Assembly: GCF_030413595.1 (NCBI RefSeq) | Contig: NZ_CP129238.1 | Coordinates: 1,860,001 to 1,924,000, forward strand | DNA length: 64,000 bases | Origin: Planococcus liqunii | Lineage (GTDB): Bacteria; Bacillota; Bacilli; Bacillales_A; Planococcaceae | Direction: 5' to 3' | Shown here: positions 8,701-18,056 of the stretch, one piece after another | Layout of the letters: every line of letters begins with the position of its first letter | Numbering within the stretch: the stretch's first letter is position 1 | Program-made: the position numbers and the translations under genes | The notes under the pieces: generated by a model | The model's input: the letters and a program-made list of their open reading frames with translations, nothing else | What the model was told of the DNA's origin: nothing | Database searches by the model: none

Positions 8701-8945
8701 TTAATCTCTAGCCTCTTTCATATCCACGAAGGCCACTGTAACTCAGATGATTGTTCGGATTCTTTAAATCTCATATGTGTACAATCAATTTCACGCAGTT
8801 CAGTAAGACGTCGTTCATACTCTTGCTTTCTGTATCCAACAACTAAGTATACATGAAATAACAGTTAAAGTTGGTTAAAACATATCGACAATTTCTAAAG
8901 AAGGCGTTCACTTTACTTTCTTTACTATTGCGACGATTCATTTCA
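8701..8945. other. Intergenic region upstream of ctaB
   Basis: Between ctaB (minus) and the efflux gene terminator, the minus strand contains TATACT near 8846-8851, a possible -10 box without a good -35 hexamer. I see no open frame or structured RNA. Confidence 0.35.
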
Positions 8946-8976
8946 CACAAAAAAGCAGCGAATTAATTCGCTGCTT
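8946..8976 (-). terminator. Terminator overlapping the end of the MFS gene
   Basis: A palindrome AAGCAGCG-AATTAATT-CGCTGCTT at 8953-8976 is followed on the minus strand by TTTTTTG. The last codons and the TAA stop of the MFS gene lie inside the 5' arm. Confidence 0.8.
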
Positions 8977-10141
8977 CTTGAGGGATTTGCTTTGGTGTTT
9001 TCCAGGCAAACGTCAAAGCAATGCCGATGGCAAGCGTGACTGTCGCAAAATAGAATGGATAGTTCAAATCGATATCGAAAAGGATCCCCCCGATAATTGG
9101 GCCAATAATGTTCCCGATGCTTGTGAACATCGAGTTCATGCCGCCGACAAAACCTTGTTCATTTCCGGCGATCCGGGACAGATAAGTCGTAACCGCCGGC
9201 CGCATCAAATCGAAACCGACAAACACCACCATCGTCACGAGCAAAATTGCCCAGTAGCTGGTCACATAAGTCAAGATCAGGACAAGAGCGGTAGAGACGA
9301 TCAAACTGTAGCGGATCAAGCGGATTTCTCCCCACCAGCGCGTAAAGCGGTCGAAAAAGCCGACTTGCACGATGACTCCGACGATTGCACCAAGTGAAAT
9401 GACGATGGCGATATCCTGCGGTGTGAAGCTGAATTTGTGGTCCACAAACAAAGCAAACAGCGACTCGAAAGATGCGAGTCCGAATGAGGAAATCAGGATG
9501 ACCATAAAGGCGATAAAATACATGGGTGAGAAAATGCGGCCGAATCCCGTTTTCTGTTCACCGTATAAATTCTCTTCCTGTTTTTGGCGTTCCGGTTCTT
9601 TCAGCAGCACAAACGATAGGAACATCGCAAACAGCCCGAAGCCTGCCGCAAAGAAAAAGGGAAGGCGTGTGCCGATTTCTGCCAGAAACCCGCCGATGCC
9701 CGGCCCGATGATAAAACCCGTTGAAATGGCTGCTGACATATAGCCGAGCGCTTTCGGCCGTGTTTTGAGTGTCGTGATGTCTGCGATATAAGCGGTAACT
9801 GCCGGCATGATGAAGGCAGCACTGACGCCGCCAAGCAGGCGCGACACAAACAGCACTTCAACCGATTGCCCGAGGCCGAATAACAATTCGGACAAACTGA
9901 ATACAAATAATCCCAGTACAATCAAAGGTTTACGGCCGTACTTGTCAACGGCTCGTCCGGCAAGCGGCGAAACGACCAGCTGCGCCAGCGCAAAAGCGGA
10001 TACCATATAGCCGACAACCGTACCTGAAATATTCAATTCGTTCATGATGGTTGGAGTCACCGGGATGACCAATCCGATTCCTAAAAATGCGATAAATAAA
10101 TTCAACAGCAAAATAGATAAAACCAATTTGTAATTCTTCAT
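8963..10141 (-). CDS. MFS multidrug efflux transporter (NorA/Bmr-like)
   Basis: About 392 residues with 12 predicted membrane helices form a drug:H+ antiporter of the major facilitator superfamily. Motif A reads GRAVDKYGRKPLIV after helix 2, and motif C is GFIIGPGIGG in helix 5, the signature of 12-TMS drug exporters. The ATG at 10141 is preferred to the upstream in-frame start at 10168, because AGAGG lies 7 nt before it. It follows a TetR-family gene by about 40 nt on the same strand, so the pair is probably one operon with local repression. Substrates are unknown. Confidence 0.85.
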   Translation of the reverse strand: MKNYKLVLSILLLNLFIAFLGIGLVIPVTPTIMNELNISGTVVGYMVSAFALAQLVVSPLAGRAVDKYGRKPLIVLGLFVFSLSELLFGLGQSVEVLFVSRLLGGVSAAFIMPAVTAYIADITTLKTRPKALGYMSAAISTGFIIGPGIGGFLAEIGTRLPFFFAAGFGLFAMFLSFVLLKEPERQKQEENLYGEQKTGFGRIFSPMYFIAFMVILISSFGLASFESLFALFVDHKFSFTPQDIAIVISLGAIVGVIVQVGFFDRFTRWWGEIRLIRYSLIVSTALVLILTYVTSYWAILLVTMVVFVGFDLMRPAVTTYLSRIAGNEQGFVGGMNSMFTSIGNIIGPIIGGILFDIDLNYPFYFATVTLAIGIALTFAWKTPKQIPQEAAN

Positions 10142-10184
10142 AAATAAACCTCTTTTACATTTTTTCAATTACTAAAATAAAGCT

Positions 10185-10763
10185 TTATGCGCGGACCAGG
10201 CCGCGCCAAAAAATCGGCCATACCGCTTCATACCGCTTCAGGTATGCAGCTTCGCCGCTGTACACCAGTTCTGTGATGGTCCCTTCAATGACGGTGATAA
10301 ATGCCAAAGCACAGCTGGAGAAATCGTCGGAGTAAAGGATACCTTCACGGCGTTCGCGTTCTCTCATGACGCGGGTAAAGTGCCGGTGCATGCTGTCGAA
10401 CAGGGGATTGATCAACTCGCCGATTTCTTTCTCGAGGCGGGCAGGAGGAAAGTACATCGTCCGGAGGATAAACTTCATATGGTCATTGCCTTCTAAGTCC
10501 TGGATAAACCATTTAAAATAACCGCGCAGCAAATTTTCGAGCGGCTCTTCTTTCATTTGCTTAAAGTAGCCGGCCAAATGGTTTCTTTCCCTTTCCAAGG
10601 CATAGGTCAATGCGGATAAAAACAACTCATCTTTGCCGGCGTAATGGGCATAGATCGAAGGTTTTTTGATGCCTACAGCTTCTGCAATTTTGCCAAGAGA
10701 CGCGCCTTCGTATCCTTCGTTGGCAAACTGGACAAGCGCCGTTTGCAAAATTTCTTTTTTCAT
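10185..10763 (-). CDS. TetR-family transcriptional repressor
   Basis: This 192-residue protein has an N-terminal TetR helix-turn-helix (residues 3-50, including IAEAVGIKKPSIYAHY) and a helical ligand-binding C-terminus. It is transcribed ahead of the MFS efflux gene. A perfect inverted repeat sits 13 nt before its start codon and is a likely autoregulatory operator. The expected role is drug-responsive control of the efflux pump. Confidence 0.87.
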   Translation of the reverse strand: MKKEILQTALVQFANEGYEGASLGKIAEAVGIKKPSIYAHYAGKDELFLSALTYALERERNHLAGYFKQMKEEPLENLLRGYFKWFIQDLEGNDHMKFILRTMYFPPARLEKEIGELINPLFDSMHRHFTRVMRERERREGILYSDDFSSCALAFITVIEGTITELVYSGEAAYLKRYEAVWPIFWRGLVRA

Positions 10764-10775
10764 ACGTTCACCTTC

Positions 10776-10789
10776 CTAACGGTCGTTAG
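10776..10789. promoter_or_regulatory. Likely TetR-type operator
   Basis: CTAACG-GT-CGTTAG is a perfect 6-bp inverted repeat immediately upstream of the TetR gene, overlapping where its promoter or leader should be. Operators of the form TNAC..GTNA are common for QacR/TetR relatives. Confidence 0.65.
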
Positions 10790-10936
10790 TCTACTATCGC
10801 ACAATAGGAGCTGAAGGTCAAAAGATTAAGCAGCACTTTCAGCAATAATATTTAGTCGATCTTATCCCCTAAATTTTTGTAATAATGAAACTCTCTGGCA
10901 GATTCTGCGTATACTAGAAAAAAGGGGCGTGGAAAT

Positions 10937-11491
10937 ATGCGGCTAAGGCAAATTCATAGAAAACTGCTTTTCATTTTATTGAACCTGTTATTTGCAATAG
11001 GAATGTTGGTTGGCTGTTCTCAAACTGGAACGAAAAATACCAATGAACAAGTGATCCATAAAGTACTCGAGCTCCAGTTCTCGGGACCGGATAAAGAATT
11101 CATGGATGCTATGTGGAATCTCGAAAACAAAAATATTGTTAATGGCACAGAAGAAAACGAGGTCTTTGACCGGTACGTTCGTGAGGTATATGGGGAGTAT
11201 TTTACTGTAAGCGAACTAGAACCCTTCATGAGAGCATTTGGCACTCAGTATCCAAGTACAGCGCATTCAAATGACTATAAACTGGAATTGAAAGATGTTT
11301 CTATAGAACAAACTGAAGAGGCCGGAAACCGCTACGAGTTCATCGCACAGATCGGGTTTCAGAAATCTGGAGGCAAAGAGGAAACGGCAAAAGTAGAAGG
11401 CACCATTTTCTTCTCGACAAAAGAAGAAGGGAAAATTGGACGTTTCCAATATAGTAAGGACGAAAGTTTAATGGAAAGTTTAAGCCGGTAA
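10937..11491 (+). CDS. Putative lipoprotein, unknown function
   Basis: This 184-residue protein has a basic N-terminus, a hydrophobic segment and a lipobox MLVGC at about residues 23-27, so Cys27 is the likely lipidation site. The mature part is acidic and soluble, with alternating predicted helices and strands. The start is an ATG after GGGGCGTGG. It heads a run of four genes with short gaps up to 12495, all otherwise membrane proteins. I do not recognise the family. Its fold resembles general NTF2-like secreted proteins only weakly. Confidence 0.65.
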   Translation: MRLRQIHRKLLFILLNLLFAIGMLVGCSQTGTKNTNEQVIHKVLELQFSGPDKEFMDAMWNLENKNIVNGTEENEVFDRYVREVYGEYFTVSELEPFMRAFGTQYPSTAHSNDYKLELKDVSIEQTEEAGNRYEFIAQIGFQKSGGKEETAKVEGTIFFSTKEEGKIGRFQYSKDESLMESLSR

Positions 11492-11562
11492 TGAATCGGC
11501 ATTAATGGCAGGCAAGAAAAGAGCAGCATGTGATGATGAAGAATTTAAAGGGGGATAAAACG

Positions 11563-11826
11563 ATGACAGAAAAGGATTCTGGTGTTTCTATCATTTACAT
11601 GATTTTCGGCACGCTCGGCATGATCGTAGTAGCACTTGCAGGATTTAGTATGATTCAAGTGGAAGATAGTTCCACACGGATCATGATAATCTTGATTGGG
11701 ATTATTGCTATTGTCAATTATGTTTATTATTTGGAACGTAAGGCAGGGATGAGCAACAGGGCTATTTGGGGACAGTCTGGCGTCCTGATTTCCTCCATTA
11801 TTGGATATGCTTTTTGGATTCTTTAA
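11563..11826 (+). CDS. Small membrane protein, unknown function
   Basis: The protein is 87 residues with three hydrophobic segments (about 7-30, 36-55 and 68-86). The ATG at 11563 follows AAAGGGGG with 6-7 nt spacing and is preferred to the in-frame ATG codons at 11530-11536, which have no ribosome site. It lies in the lipoprotein/membrane-protein operon. No family is recognised. Confidence 0.62.
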   Translation: MTEKDSGVSIIYMIFGTLGMIVVALAGFSMIQVEDSSTRIMIILIGIIAIVNYVYYLERKAGMSNRAIWGQSGVLISSIIGYAFWIL

Positions 11827-11856
11827 TACTTAGAAAACATTGGGAGGGACGAAACA

Positions 11857-12036
11857 GTGGAGATAACTAAAAGAATGAGCGATGCCATTTTCTTTTCCGG
11901 GATTTGTCTCTGCTGTTTAGGATTAACCTATGTTTTAGGGTATTCCCATCACGCTTTTTTTCGGCTTTCAGCTTTTTTCGGTTTTCCATTCATCGGGCTG
12001 GGGGTTTTGCTGAGTATCTTTACGACACCAAAATAG
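11857..12036 (+). CDS. Small 59-residue membrane protein, unknown function
   Basis: A GTG at 11857 after TGGGAGGG opens a 59-residue frame (MEITKRMSDAIFFSG..., ending FTTPK). It has two hydrophobic segments (about 11-29 and 35-54) rich in Phe, Cys and Gly. It fills the gap between two membrane-protein genes, with 30 and 24 nt spacing, and has its own ribosome site. The gene is therefore likely real despite its length. Function is unknown. Confidence 0.6.
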   Translation: MEITKRMSDAIFFSGICLCCLGLTYVLGYSHHAFFRLSAFFGFPFIGLGVLLSIFTTPK

Positions 12037-12060
12037 GCGGTTAAAAGGGAGGGAAAACAA

Positions 12061-12495
12061 ATGAAGGACTATCTGGCAGGCGCCATCATCTCGCTGCTGC
12101 TCTTTTTTGTATTGATGTATGTAGGCCAGACAGTTTACCGGAATGTCATGCCGCTAAATGTAATCATTATGTTATTGGCGTTCCATGTGATTTTCTTCAA
12201 GCATTTACTGACGGAGAAACGGATTCTTCCTTATCTCTTTTTAATTATCCTTCTGGTTCCGGTCGTCTGCTTTTCGCTTCCTGCATTAACGTATCACGAA
12301 GCCCAACAGAAGATACTTAACAGTCACGATCTTGAAGAGCTGGAATCGATTCTCGTGCCGCTTGAAAACGATTCCTGGAATCCTTTTGCGGCAAGTTCGG
12401 CACATTTGTTTACCGGAAAGTCCGGATCTGAAGAAATCACCTTGCTGGTGAATACGATGACAGGCGAAATTATGCCAAGCACGCTGCCATATTAA
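12061..12495 (+). CDS. Membrane protein, unknown function
   Basis: This 144-residue protein has three N-terminal membrane helices (about 5-22, 31-48 and 57-76) followed by an acidic soluble domain, which would face outside if the N-terminus is inside. The start is an ATG after AAAGGGAGGG. It is the last gene of the operon that begins with the lipoprotein at 10937. No terminator is obvious before the fbp promoter. No family is recognised. Confidence 0.65.
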   Translation: MKDYLAGAIISLLLFFVLMYVGQTVYRNVMPLNVIIMLLAFHVIFFKHLLTEKRILPYLFLIILLVPVVCFSLPALTYHEAQQKILNSHDLEELESILVPLENDSWNPFAASSAHLFTGKSGSEEITLLVNTMTGEIMPSTLPY

Positions 12496-12514
12496 CGAAA
12501 GCTTTTCAGATAAT

Positions 12515-12544
12515 GTGATAACTTCCGGCGTTTTCTTCTATAAT
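12515..12544 (+). promoter_or_regulatory. Possible promoter of fbp
   Basis: A perfect TATAAT at 12539-12544 is preceded by GTGATA with 18-nt spacing. The -35 match is only 4 of 6. Confidence 0.45.
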
Positions 12545-12601
12545 AGAAATATAAACATTATGAAGTTGGCAATTAACTTTTAAGAATGGAGGGAGTTCAA
12601 C

Positions 12602-14536
12602 ATGAAAAATATTAAATATTTGGATTTACTGGCGCAAAAATATGACAGTGAAGAGAAAGTAGCCACTGAAATCATCAATCTTGAAGCCATTCTGGACCTC
12701 CCTAAAGGCACAGAGCATTTTGTCAGCGATTTGCACGGCGAGTACCAGGCATTCCAGCACGTGCTGCGCAACGGCTCCGGAAATGTGAAGGTGAAAATCC
12801 GCGACCTTTTTAAAGATGAAATGCAGGAAAAGGAATTGAACGAATTTGCGACCTTGGTTTATTACCCTGAAGAAAAATTGCAAATGATCAAAAGCCATTT
12901 CAGCACCAAAAAGGAATTGCAAGAGTGGTACATAGAAGTTATGGAACGGATGCTGAAGCTGATTTCCTACGCGTCTTCAAAATATACCCGTTCCAAAATA
13001 CGAAAAGCCTTGCCGAAGCAGTTTGTCTTTATCATTGAAGAACTGCTGTATAAAACAGATGAGTTCACGAATAAGAAAGACTATTACGGAAAAATGCTGG
13101 AACAGATCATTTCCTTGGGCCAAGCGGATAAGCTGATCATCGGGCTAGCCTACACGACGCAGCGATTGGTCGTGGACCATCTGCATGTGGTGGGCGATAT
13201 TTACGACCGGGGACCGGATCCGCATAAAATCGTGGATACGCTGATCGATTATCATTCGGTCGATATCCAATGGGGAAACCACGACGTGCTTTGGCTGGGA
13301 GCGTTTGCCGGCTCGAAGGTCTGCCTGGCGAATATCATCCGGATCTGTGCGCGCTACAATAATTTGGACATCATCGAAGACGTCTACGGCATCAATCTGC
13401 GTCCGCTTTTAAACCTGGCGGAGAAATACTACGACGACAATCCTGCTTTTCGCCCGAAGCGAATTTCCGGTGAACAATTGACCGAGCAGGAACAGCTGCA
13501 AATCACCAAAATTCATCAAGCTATTTCGATCATCCAATTCAAACTGGAAAGCCCGATTATCAAACGGCGTCCTTGTTTTGCGATGGAAGACCGTTTGCTG
13601 CTCGAGAAAGTCGATTATGAAGCCCGAACTGCCACATTGCACGGCATAACTTATAATCTGGAAAATACCTGTTTTAGTACGGTCAATCCGGATAAGCCAG
13701 ATGAATTGCTGGAAGAAGAACAGCAAGTGATGGACAAATTATTGGTGGCGGTCCAGCACTCTGAAAAACTGGCGCGCCATATGAATTTCATCATGAAAAA
13801 AGGCAGCCTTTACTTAAAATACAACGGCAATCTGCTGATCCACGGCTGTATTCCGCTCGATGAGAACGGCAATATGGAAGGCATGGAGATTGAAGGGAAA
13901 AATTATGCAGGGCGGGAACTGCTCGATATTTTTGAGCATTACTTGCGCTATGCGTTCGCGCATCCGGAAGAAACCGATGACTTCGCGACCGATATGGTGT
14001 GGTATTTGTGGACCGGAGAGTATTCATCGCTGTTCGGCAAACGGGAAATGACCACGTTCGAACGCTACTTTATCAAAGAAAAAGAAACGCATAAAGAGCG
14101 GAAAAATCCTTACTACTATTTGCGTGAAGATGAAGAAGTATGCCGAAAAATGCTCGAGGAATTCGACTTGAACCCAGATCAGGGCCGCATCATCAATGGC
14201 CATACGCCGGTGAAAGAAATTGATGGTGAAAACCCCATCAAAGCGAATGGCAAGATGATCGTCATCGATGGCGGCTTCTCCAAAGCCTACCAATCGACTA
14301 CGGGCATTGCCGGCTATACGCTGTTGTACAATTCCTACGGCATGCAGCTTGTAGCCCACCAGCTGTTCAATTCCAAAGATGAAGTGTTGAGCAATGAAAC
14401 CGATGTATTGTCCGTCAAGCGTTTGGTTGATGAAGAACTAGAAAGAAAGAAAGTCCGGGAAACCAATATCGGCGAACAATTAATCCAGGAAATTTCTATT
14501 TTAAACAGCCTGCGGGAATACCGCTACATGAAATAA
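12602..14536 (+). CDS. fbp: Class III fructose-1,6-bisphosphatase
   Basis: This 644-residue enzyme hydrolyses fructose 1,6-bisphosphate to fructose 6-phosphate in gluconeogenesis. It is the Firmicutes-specific class III type with a calcineurin-like metallophosphatase core: DLHGEY near residue 41, [10 protein letters not shown] near residue 197, and WGNHD near residue 223, then GHTPVKE near residue 538. The length fits the family (about 640-670). The start is an ATG after GGAGGG. It is monocistronic, with its own promoter-like -10 and a terminator. Confidence 0.96.
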   Translation: MKNIKYLDLLAQKYDSEEKVATEIINLEAILDLPKGTEHFVSDLHGEYQAFQHVLRNGSGNVKVKIRDLFKDEMQEKELNEFATLVYYPEEKLQMIKSHFSTKKELQEWYIEVMERMLKLISYASSKYTRSKIRKALPKQFVFIIEELLYKTDEFTNKKDYYGKMLEQIISLGQADKLIIGLAYTTQRLVVDHLHVVGDIYDRGPDPHKIVDTLIDYHSVDIQWGNHDVLWLGAFAGSKVCLANIIRICARYNNLDIIEDVYGINLRPLLNLAEKYYDDNPAFRPKRISGEQLTEQEQLQITKIHQAISIIQFKLESPIIKRRPCFAMEDRLLLEKVDYEARTATLHGITYNLENTCFSTVNPDKPDELLEEEQQVMDKLLVAVQHSEKLARHMNFIMKKGSLYLKYNGNLLIHGCIPLDENGNMEGMEIEGKNYAGRELLDIFEHYLRYAFAHPEETDDFATDMVWYLWTGEYSSLFGKREMTTFERYFIKEKETHKERKNPYYYLREDEEVCRKMLEEFDLNPDQGRIINGHTPVKEIDGENPIKANGKMIVIDGGFSKAYQSTTGIAGYTLLYNSYGMQLVAHQLFNSKDEVLSNETDVLSVKRLVDEELERKKVRETNIGEQLIQEISILNSLREYRYMK

Positions 14537-14554
14537 CAACCCTCCAAAAACAAA

Positions 14555-14606
14555 AAAAGCGGAAGCCGCAATGATAGAAAATCTATCTTGGGGCTTCCGC
14601 TTTTAA
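14555..14606. terminator. Bidirectional terminator after fbp
   Basis: AAAAGCGGAAGCC pairs with GGCTTCCGCTTTT, with a second small hairpin (GATAGA/TCTATC) at its tip. It lies between convergent genes. Confidence 0.82.
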
Positions 14607-14617
14607 ATTGCCTGCAT

Positions 14618-15484
14618 TTATTTTTCTAAAACTTGCAGGTTGTGGAATTTCATCGCATGAGCTATTTTGCTGTATACTTCGATTTCGCCGAAATTGATGC
14701 CTAACTGGATGGCCGTTTGGGCAATGACAGGGCTGATGCCGGCAATTGCCGTTTTGACGCCAATGATTTTCAAGCCTTCGATCAGCTGGAAAATTTGATG
14801 GGCTACCATGGTATCGATGATCGGAACACCGGACAAATCAATGAATAAACGCTCGGTGGAATTGTTATGGCATTGCTGCAACACTTTTTCAAACATGATT
14901 TGCGCGCGGTACGTATTGATTTCGCCGACCAATGGAAGCAAACCGATGTTTTTGGTCAGTAGGATGACCGGAGCGCTCATTTCAAGAATCATTTCCTGTT
15001 GCGCATTTAACCGGTTTTCTGCTGCTTTAGTGTTTTGAATCGTAAACTCCAAAATGATTTTATTGATCGTATTGACGACTGCTTTGTTCCACTCATTAAC
15101 TTGTGCAGAGGAAATGTTTTCTTTCTGTGTCGCTGCAAATTCTTCAATATACTGCAAATATTGCTCCTGGGTTCTGAAAAATTCTTTCAAAACGGACTCA
15201 AGCGGCGTGGCTAAATGGCCCTCGTCTTTTGCGACCTGCTGTATCCATTCTTCAAACTGTTCTATGCAATCAACTGTATCTTTTGTAAACATTGCGCAAA
15301 AAAGTTCATGAAACTCATAATTTTGCTGCTTCATTTTTTCGATTGTTTCCGGATTGTTTGAGGAGTAGATGCCTCCGGCTTTTTTATCAAGGGTTTGATA
15401 CCATTCTTCCGTCATTGCTTTATTTCTTTCACATAAAAAGTCGTGAAGTTTGTCATTTTTTAATGTCAGTTGTTCGTTCGGCAT
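14618..15484 (-). CDS. RsbR-like STAS-domain stressosome protein
   Basis: This 288-residue protein has a variable helical N-terminal half (about 1-160, RsbR-like globin-type sensor) and a C-terminal STAS domain (about 170-285). The STAS part keeps the two phosphorylatable threonines of RsbRA-type proteins, in GEINTYRA and in IDTMVAHQ. Such proteins form stressosomes with RsbS and the kinase RsbT, which control sigma-B. No rsbS or rsbT lies nearby, so it would be an unlinked paralogue. The ATG follows AAGGAG. Its stimulus is unknown. Confidence 0.85.
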   Translation of the reverse strand: MPNEQLTLKNDKLHDFLCERNKAMTEEWYQTLDKKAGGIYSSNNPETIEKMKQQNYEFHELFCAMFTKDTVDCIEQFEEWIQQVAKDEGHLATPLESVLKEFFRTQEQYLQYIEEFAATQKENISSAQVNEWNKAVVNTINKIILEFTIQNTKAAENRLNAQQEMILEMSAPVILLTKNIGLLPLVGEINTYRAQIMFEKVLQQCHNNSTERLFIDLSGVPIIDTMVAHQIFQLIEGLKIIGVKTAIAGISPVIAQTAIQLGINFGEIEVYSKIAHAMKFHNLQVLEK

Positions 15485-15485
15485 G

Positions 15486-15721
15486 ATGTCTTGCTCCTTA
15501 TTTAGCTAGAGTTGCTTGGCTTCATGTATTTATGATAAAGGAAAATCAGCATTTGTGCACTTCTTACTGCATTATTTTCAATAAGATTTACTTTTATTAG
15601 TAAAACTAGAAGCAGCATTGCCAAGAATTCCTTTTAGGCGCCTTATACCGCGAGCGCCCGTTTAGTTGGATTTAATGCAGCTGCACTTGAAGGTATGTAG
15701 ATAATGCACTGATTTCCCGGT
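15486..15721. other. Intergenic region, no gene seen
   Basis: This stretch lies between the STAS gene start and the menA terminator. A minus-strand frame here is only the shadow of the downstream sequence. I see no structured RNA. Confidence 0.4.
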
Positions 15722-15770
15722 AAAAATAGGACCCCGAACAGCTGAAGGATTTCTTCGGCGGTTCGGGGTT
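15722..15770 (-). terminator. Terminator of menA
   Basis: ACCCCGAAC pairs with GTTCGGGGT around a 21-nt loop, and CCTATTTTTA follows on the minus strand. Confidence 0.7.
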
Positions 15771-15779
15771 CTGATTCGA

Positions 15780-16697
15780 TTAAAGTAGATAACTGATCAA
15801 CAAGCCGGCAGACAACAGGAAACCAAAAATCGTGTTGGTCATCGCAGTCGATTTCATGGCCAATTTCATAAACTGCGGTTCGGCTGCACCTTTCCGGAAA
15901 CCTTGGATGGCCGACATCGGTTTTTTCAAGCTCAGAAACACGACCAAAGCCCATGGGCTGATATAGCCCAACAACACAATGGCTGCAATCCAAAGGTAAG
16001 CTACAGCAAAGGCGATTGCCAATCCAGTAACGGCTTTGTCTCTGCCCAGTAGGATTGGCAGCGTTTTTCTGCCGCCTTTTGTATCTTCCACGATATCCCG
16101 AATATTGTTCGACATGTTGATGGCGCCGACCAAGATGCCAACAGGGATGGAGATCAATAAACTTTCAAGGGTGATAAAGCCGGTTTGGATGAAGAACGCG
16201 ATCAAGATAAAACCGGTTCCCATCGCCAGGCCTGAAAACAATTCGCCAAATGGTGTGTAGGCGATCGGCAAAGGGCCGCCTGTATACAAAAATCCGATGG
16301 CCATGCCGGCAAACCCGATAACCACGAGCCACCAGCTGCTGTTCATGCAAATGTACAATCCGATAAATGCAGCAAAAACATACAAAGAGACGGCTACGCT
16401 TAAAACATTTTTCGGTTTCAGCCCGTGGCGGACAATTCCGCCGCCAATGCCGACCGAATCCGCTGTATCCAAGCCGCGTTTAAAATCATAGTATTCGTTG
16501 AACAAATTCGTTGCAATCTGCAATGCCAAACATGCAACCATCATTGCCATAAATAGGAGCCAATCAATTTCCGTTACATAAAGGGCTGCTACTGTTCCCA
16601 AAATGACGGGTGCAAATGTCGCCGTCAACGTATGCGGGCGCGTCATTTTCCACATCAGTTTGGCGGGACTGATTTCCATTGTGTTTTCCATAATCAT
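15780..16697 (-). CDS. menA: 1,4-dihydroxy-2-naphthoate polyprenyltransferase
   Basis: This 305-residue UbiA-superfamily membrane enzyme prenylates 1,4-dihydroxy-2-naphthoate to make demethylmenaquinone. The first Asp motif is NEYYDFKRGLD near residue 66, and the second is NIRDIVEDTKGGR near residue 198. About eight membrane helices are predicted. The ATG at 16697 has GGGAG 6-7 nt upstream. The gene stands apart from the rest of the men pathway, as menA does in Bacillus. Confidence 0.9.
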   Translation of the reverse strand: MIMENTMEISPAKLMWKMTRPHTLTATFAPVILGTVAALYVTEIDWLLFMAMMVACLALQIATNLFNEYYDFKRGLDTADSVGIGGGIVRHGLKPKNVLSVAVSLYVFAAFIGLYICMNSSWWLVVIGFAGMAIGFLYTGGPLPIAYTPFGELFSGLAMGTGFILIAFFIQTGFITLESLLISIPVGILVGAINMSNNIRDIVEDTKGGRKTLPILLGRDKAVTGLAIAFAVAYLWIAAIVLLGYISPWALVVFLSLKKPMSAIQGFRKGAAEPQFMKLAMKSTAMTNTIFGFLLSAGLLISYLL

Positions 16698-16938
16698 TTC
16701 TTTTCTCCCTGCATAATTTAATCGTAAAACCTGACAGAAGCATTTCTAGACTTCATCTTTACAATTCCTTATTATAGCAAATAAACGCTCTTTTTAATTC
16801 TTTGGTGTTTAATAAATTGCTGGAACAGGTGAAGTATATGGACGTTTGTTGAAAATCAGCCATTCTCACCAAAATTAAATGTACACCTGTTAATCGGCGG
16901 CAATAATGGCAAGGGATTGTCGATTAATCTTCGTTTCC

Positions 16939-17880
16939 CTAAAACTTCTTGCCTTTTGGATTTTTCAGCACACTGCCAATCCAGTCTTTCTTCTTTAAAT
17001 AGTAGTAGAGAGCCCATGTAGACAGAAGAATGACAAGAATCGAAAATGGGTAGCCATATTTCCATGTGATCTCGGGCATAACCTCGAATCTCATGGCCCA
17101 AAGAGCTCCCCACGCAGCGATTGGGGAAAATAATACGGTGATAATCGTTAGGGTTTTGACAATTTCGTTTCCCCGATGCGAGGAAATAACCGTTTCCAGT
17201 TCCACCATCTCGCGCACTTCCTCGGCATATTCATTGATCAGCGTCCTGCACCGGTCGATTCGCTGGCTCGTGCGCAGGCAATGCCGGCTGGAAGCAATCT
17301 CTTCTCCGAAAGCTTCGCTTATGGCATCGCGAATTTCAGCAATCGGAATAATAAGGTTTCTCCATATGAGCACTTCATGGCGCCTGTCCATCAGTTGATC
17401 CAGCACCTGGTCATTATTTTTGGATTTTACACGCCATAGCAAATCGTGCATATCATTTTCAAGCGCATCAATGCCTTGAAGAAAGGAAGCGACGATTTCA
17501 CCAAGAAAAATCATAAATCCTTCAATGGCATTTTCCGCTTTTTGCATTTTCTTAAACAGAATTGTGTCTGTCAAGTTGTATAAAAGGGAAAAGTCAATAT
17601 CGTTTGTGATCAGCCTTTTATGAGAAAGTGAATATTGAAGGACAGTCTGTTCACTCTGGTCTTCGACATCCTGGTGGTAAATAACGGAGCCCCACATGAC
17701 TTCTTCGTCTTGGTCGGTCGTTTCCATTTCCAGATTGCTATTGTGTTTTTCCTGAAGCGACTTTATCCAGTTCTTGTTCACATTGGGCATCCCATCAAGG
17801 GCCTCCATATCTTGTGTTGATTCAGGATCGATGTGTACCCATTCCCAGTGTCCGAAGTGAAATGTATTCTTTTTCAACAT
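16939..17880 (-). CDS. CorA-family divalent-cation transporter, atypical
   Basis: About 313 residues make up an acidic cytoplasmic domain with a long coiled-coil region (about 130-245) and two C-terminal membrane helices. It belongs to the CorA/ZntB family of metal channels. The usual GMN signature at the end of helix 1 is replaced by AMR (WGALWAMRF), while the following MPE and WKYGYPF are kept. The ATG at 17880 follows GGAGG; a longer TTG start at 17931 has no good ribosome site. Transport of Mg2+ cannot be assumed without GMN. It is divergent from the bceRS operon. Confidence 0.75.
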   Translation of the reverse strand: MLKKNTFHFGHWEWVHIDPESTQDMEALDGMPNVNKNWIKSLQEKHNSNLEMETTDQDEEVMWGSVIYHQDVEDQSEQTVLQYSLSHKRLITNDIDFSLLYNLTDTILFKKMQKAENAIEGFMIFLGEIVASFLQGIDALENDMHDLLWRVKSKNNDQVLDQLMDRRHEVLIWRNLIIPIAEIRDAISEAFGEEIASSRHCLRTSQRIDRCRTLINEYAEEVREMVELETVISSHRGNEIVKTLTIITVLFSPIAAWGALWAMRFEVMPEITWKYGYPFSILVILLSTWALYYYLKKKDWIGSVLKNPKGKKF

Positions 17881-18056
17881 TTTTCCTCCTTGCTCTGCCA
17901 GTAAGTCGTTAAAAGGAAAGGAAAGATCCAATTTCCTTAAATAATAACCATATCATGATTCATTTAGGAAAGGGTTTGGAACCGTTCGTTTTCTTGTCAA
18001 TTGCTTGTTCATTTACACTTCCAGTAGAATGGGAAGAAGAAAGGAAGTGCCCGATT

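Noticed and set aside
15643..15993. 116-residue minus-strand frame near menA
   Set aside because: It overlaps menA in another frame and spans its terminator.
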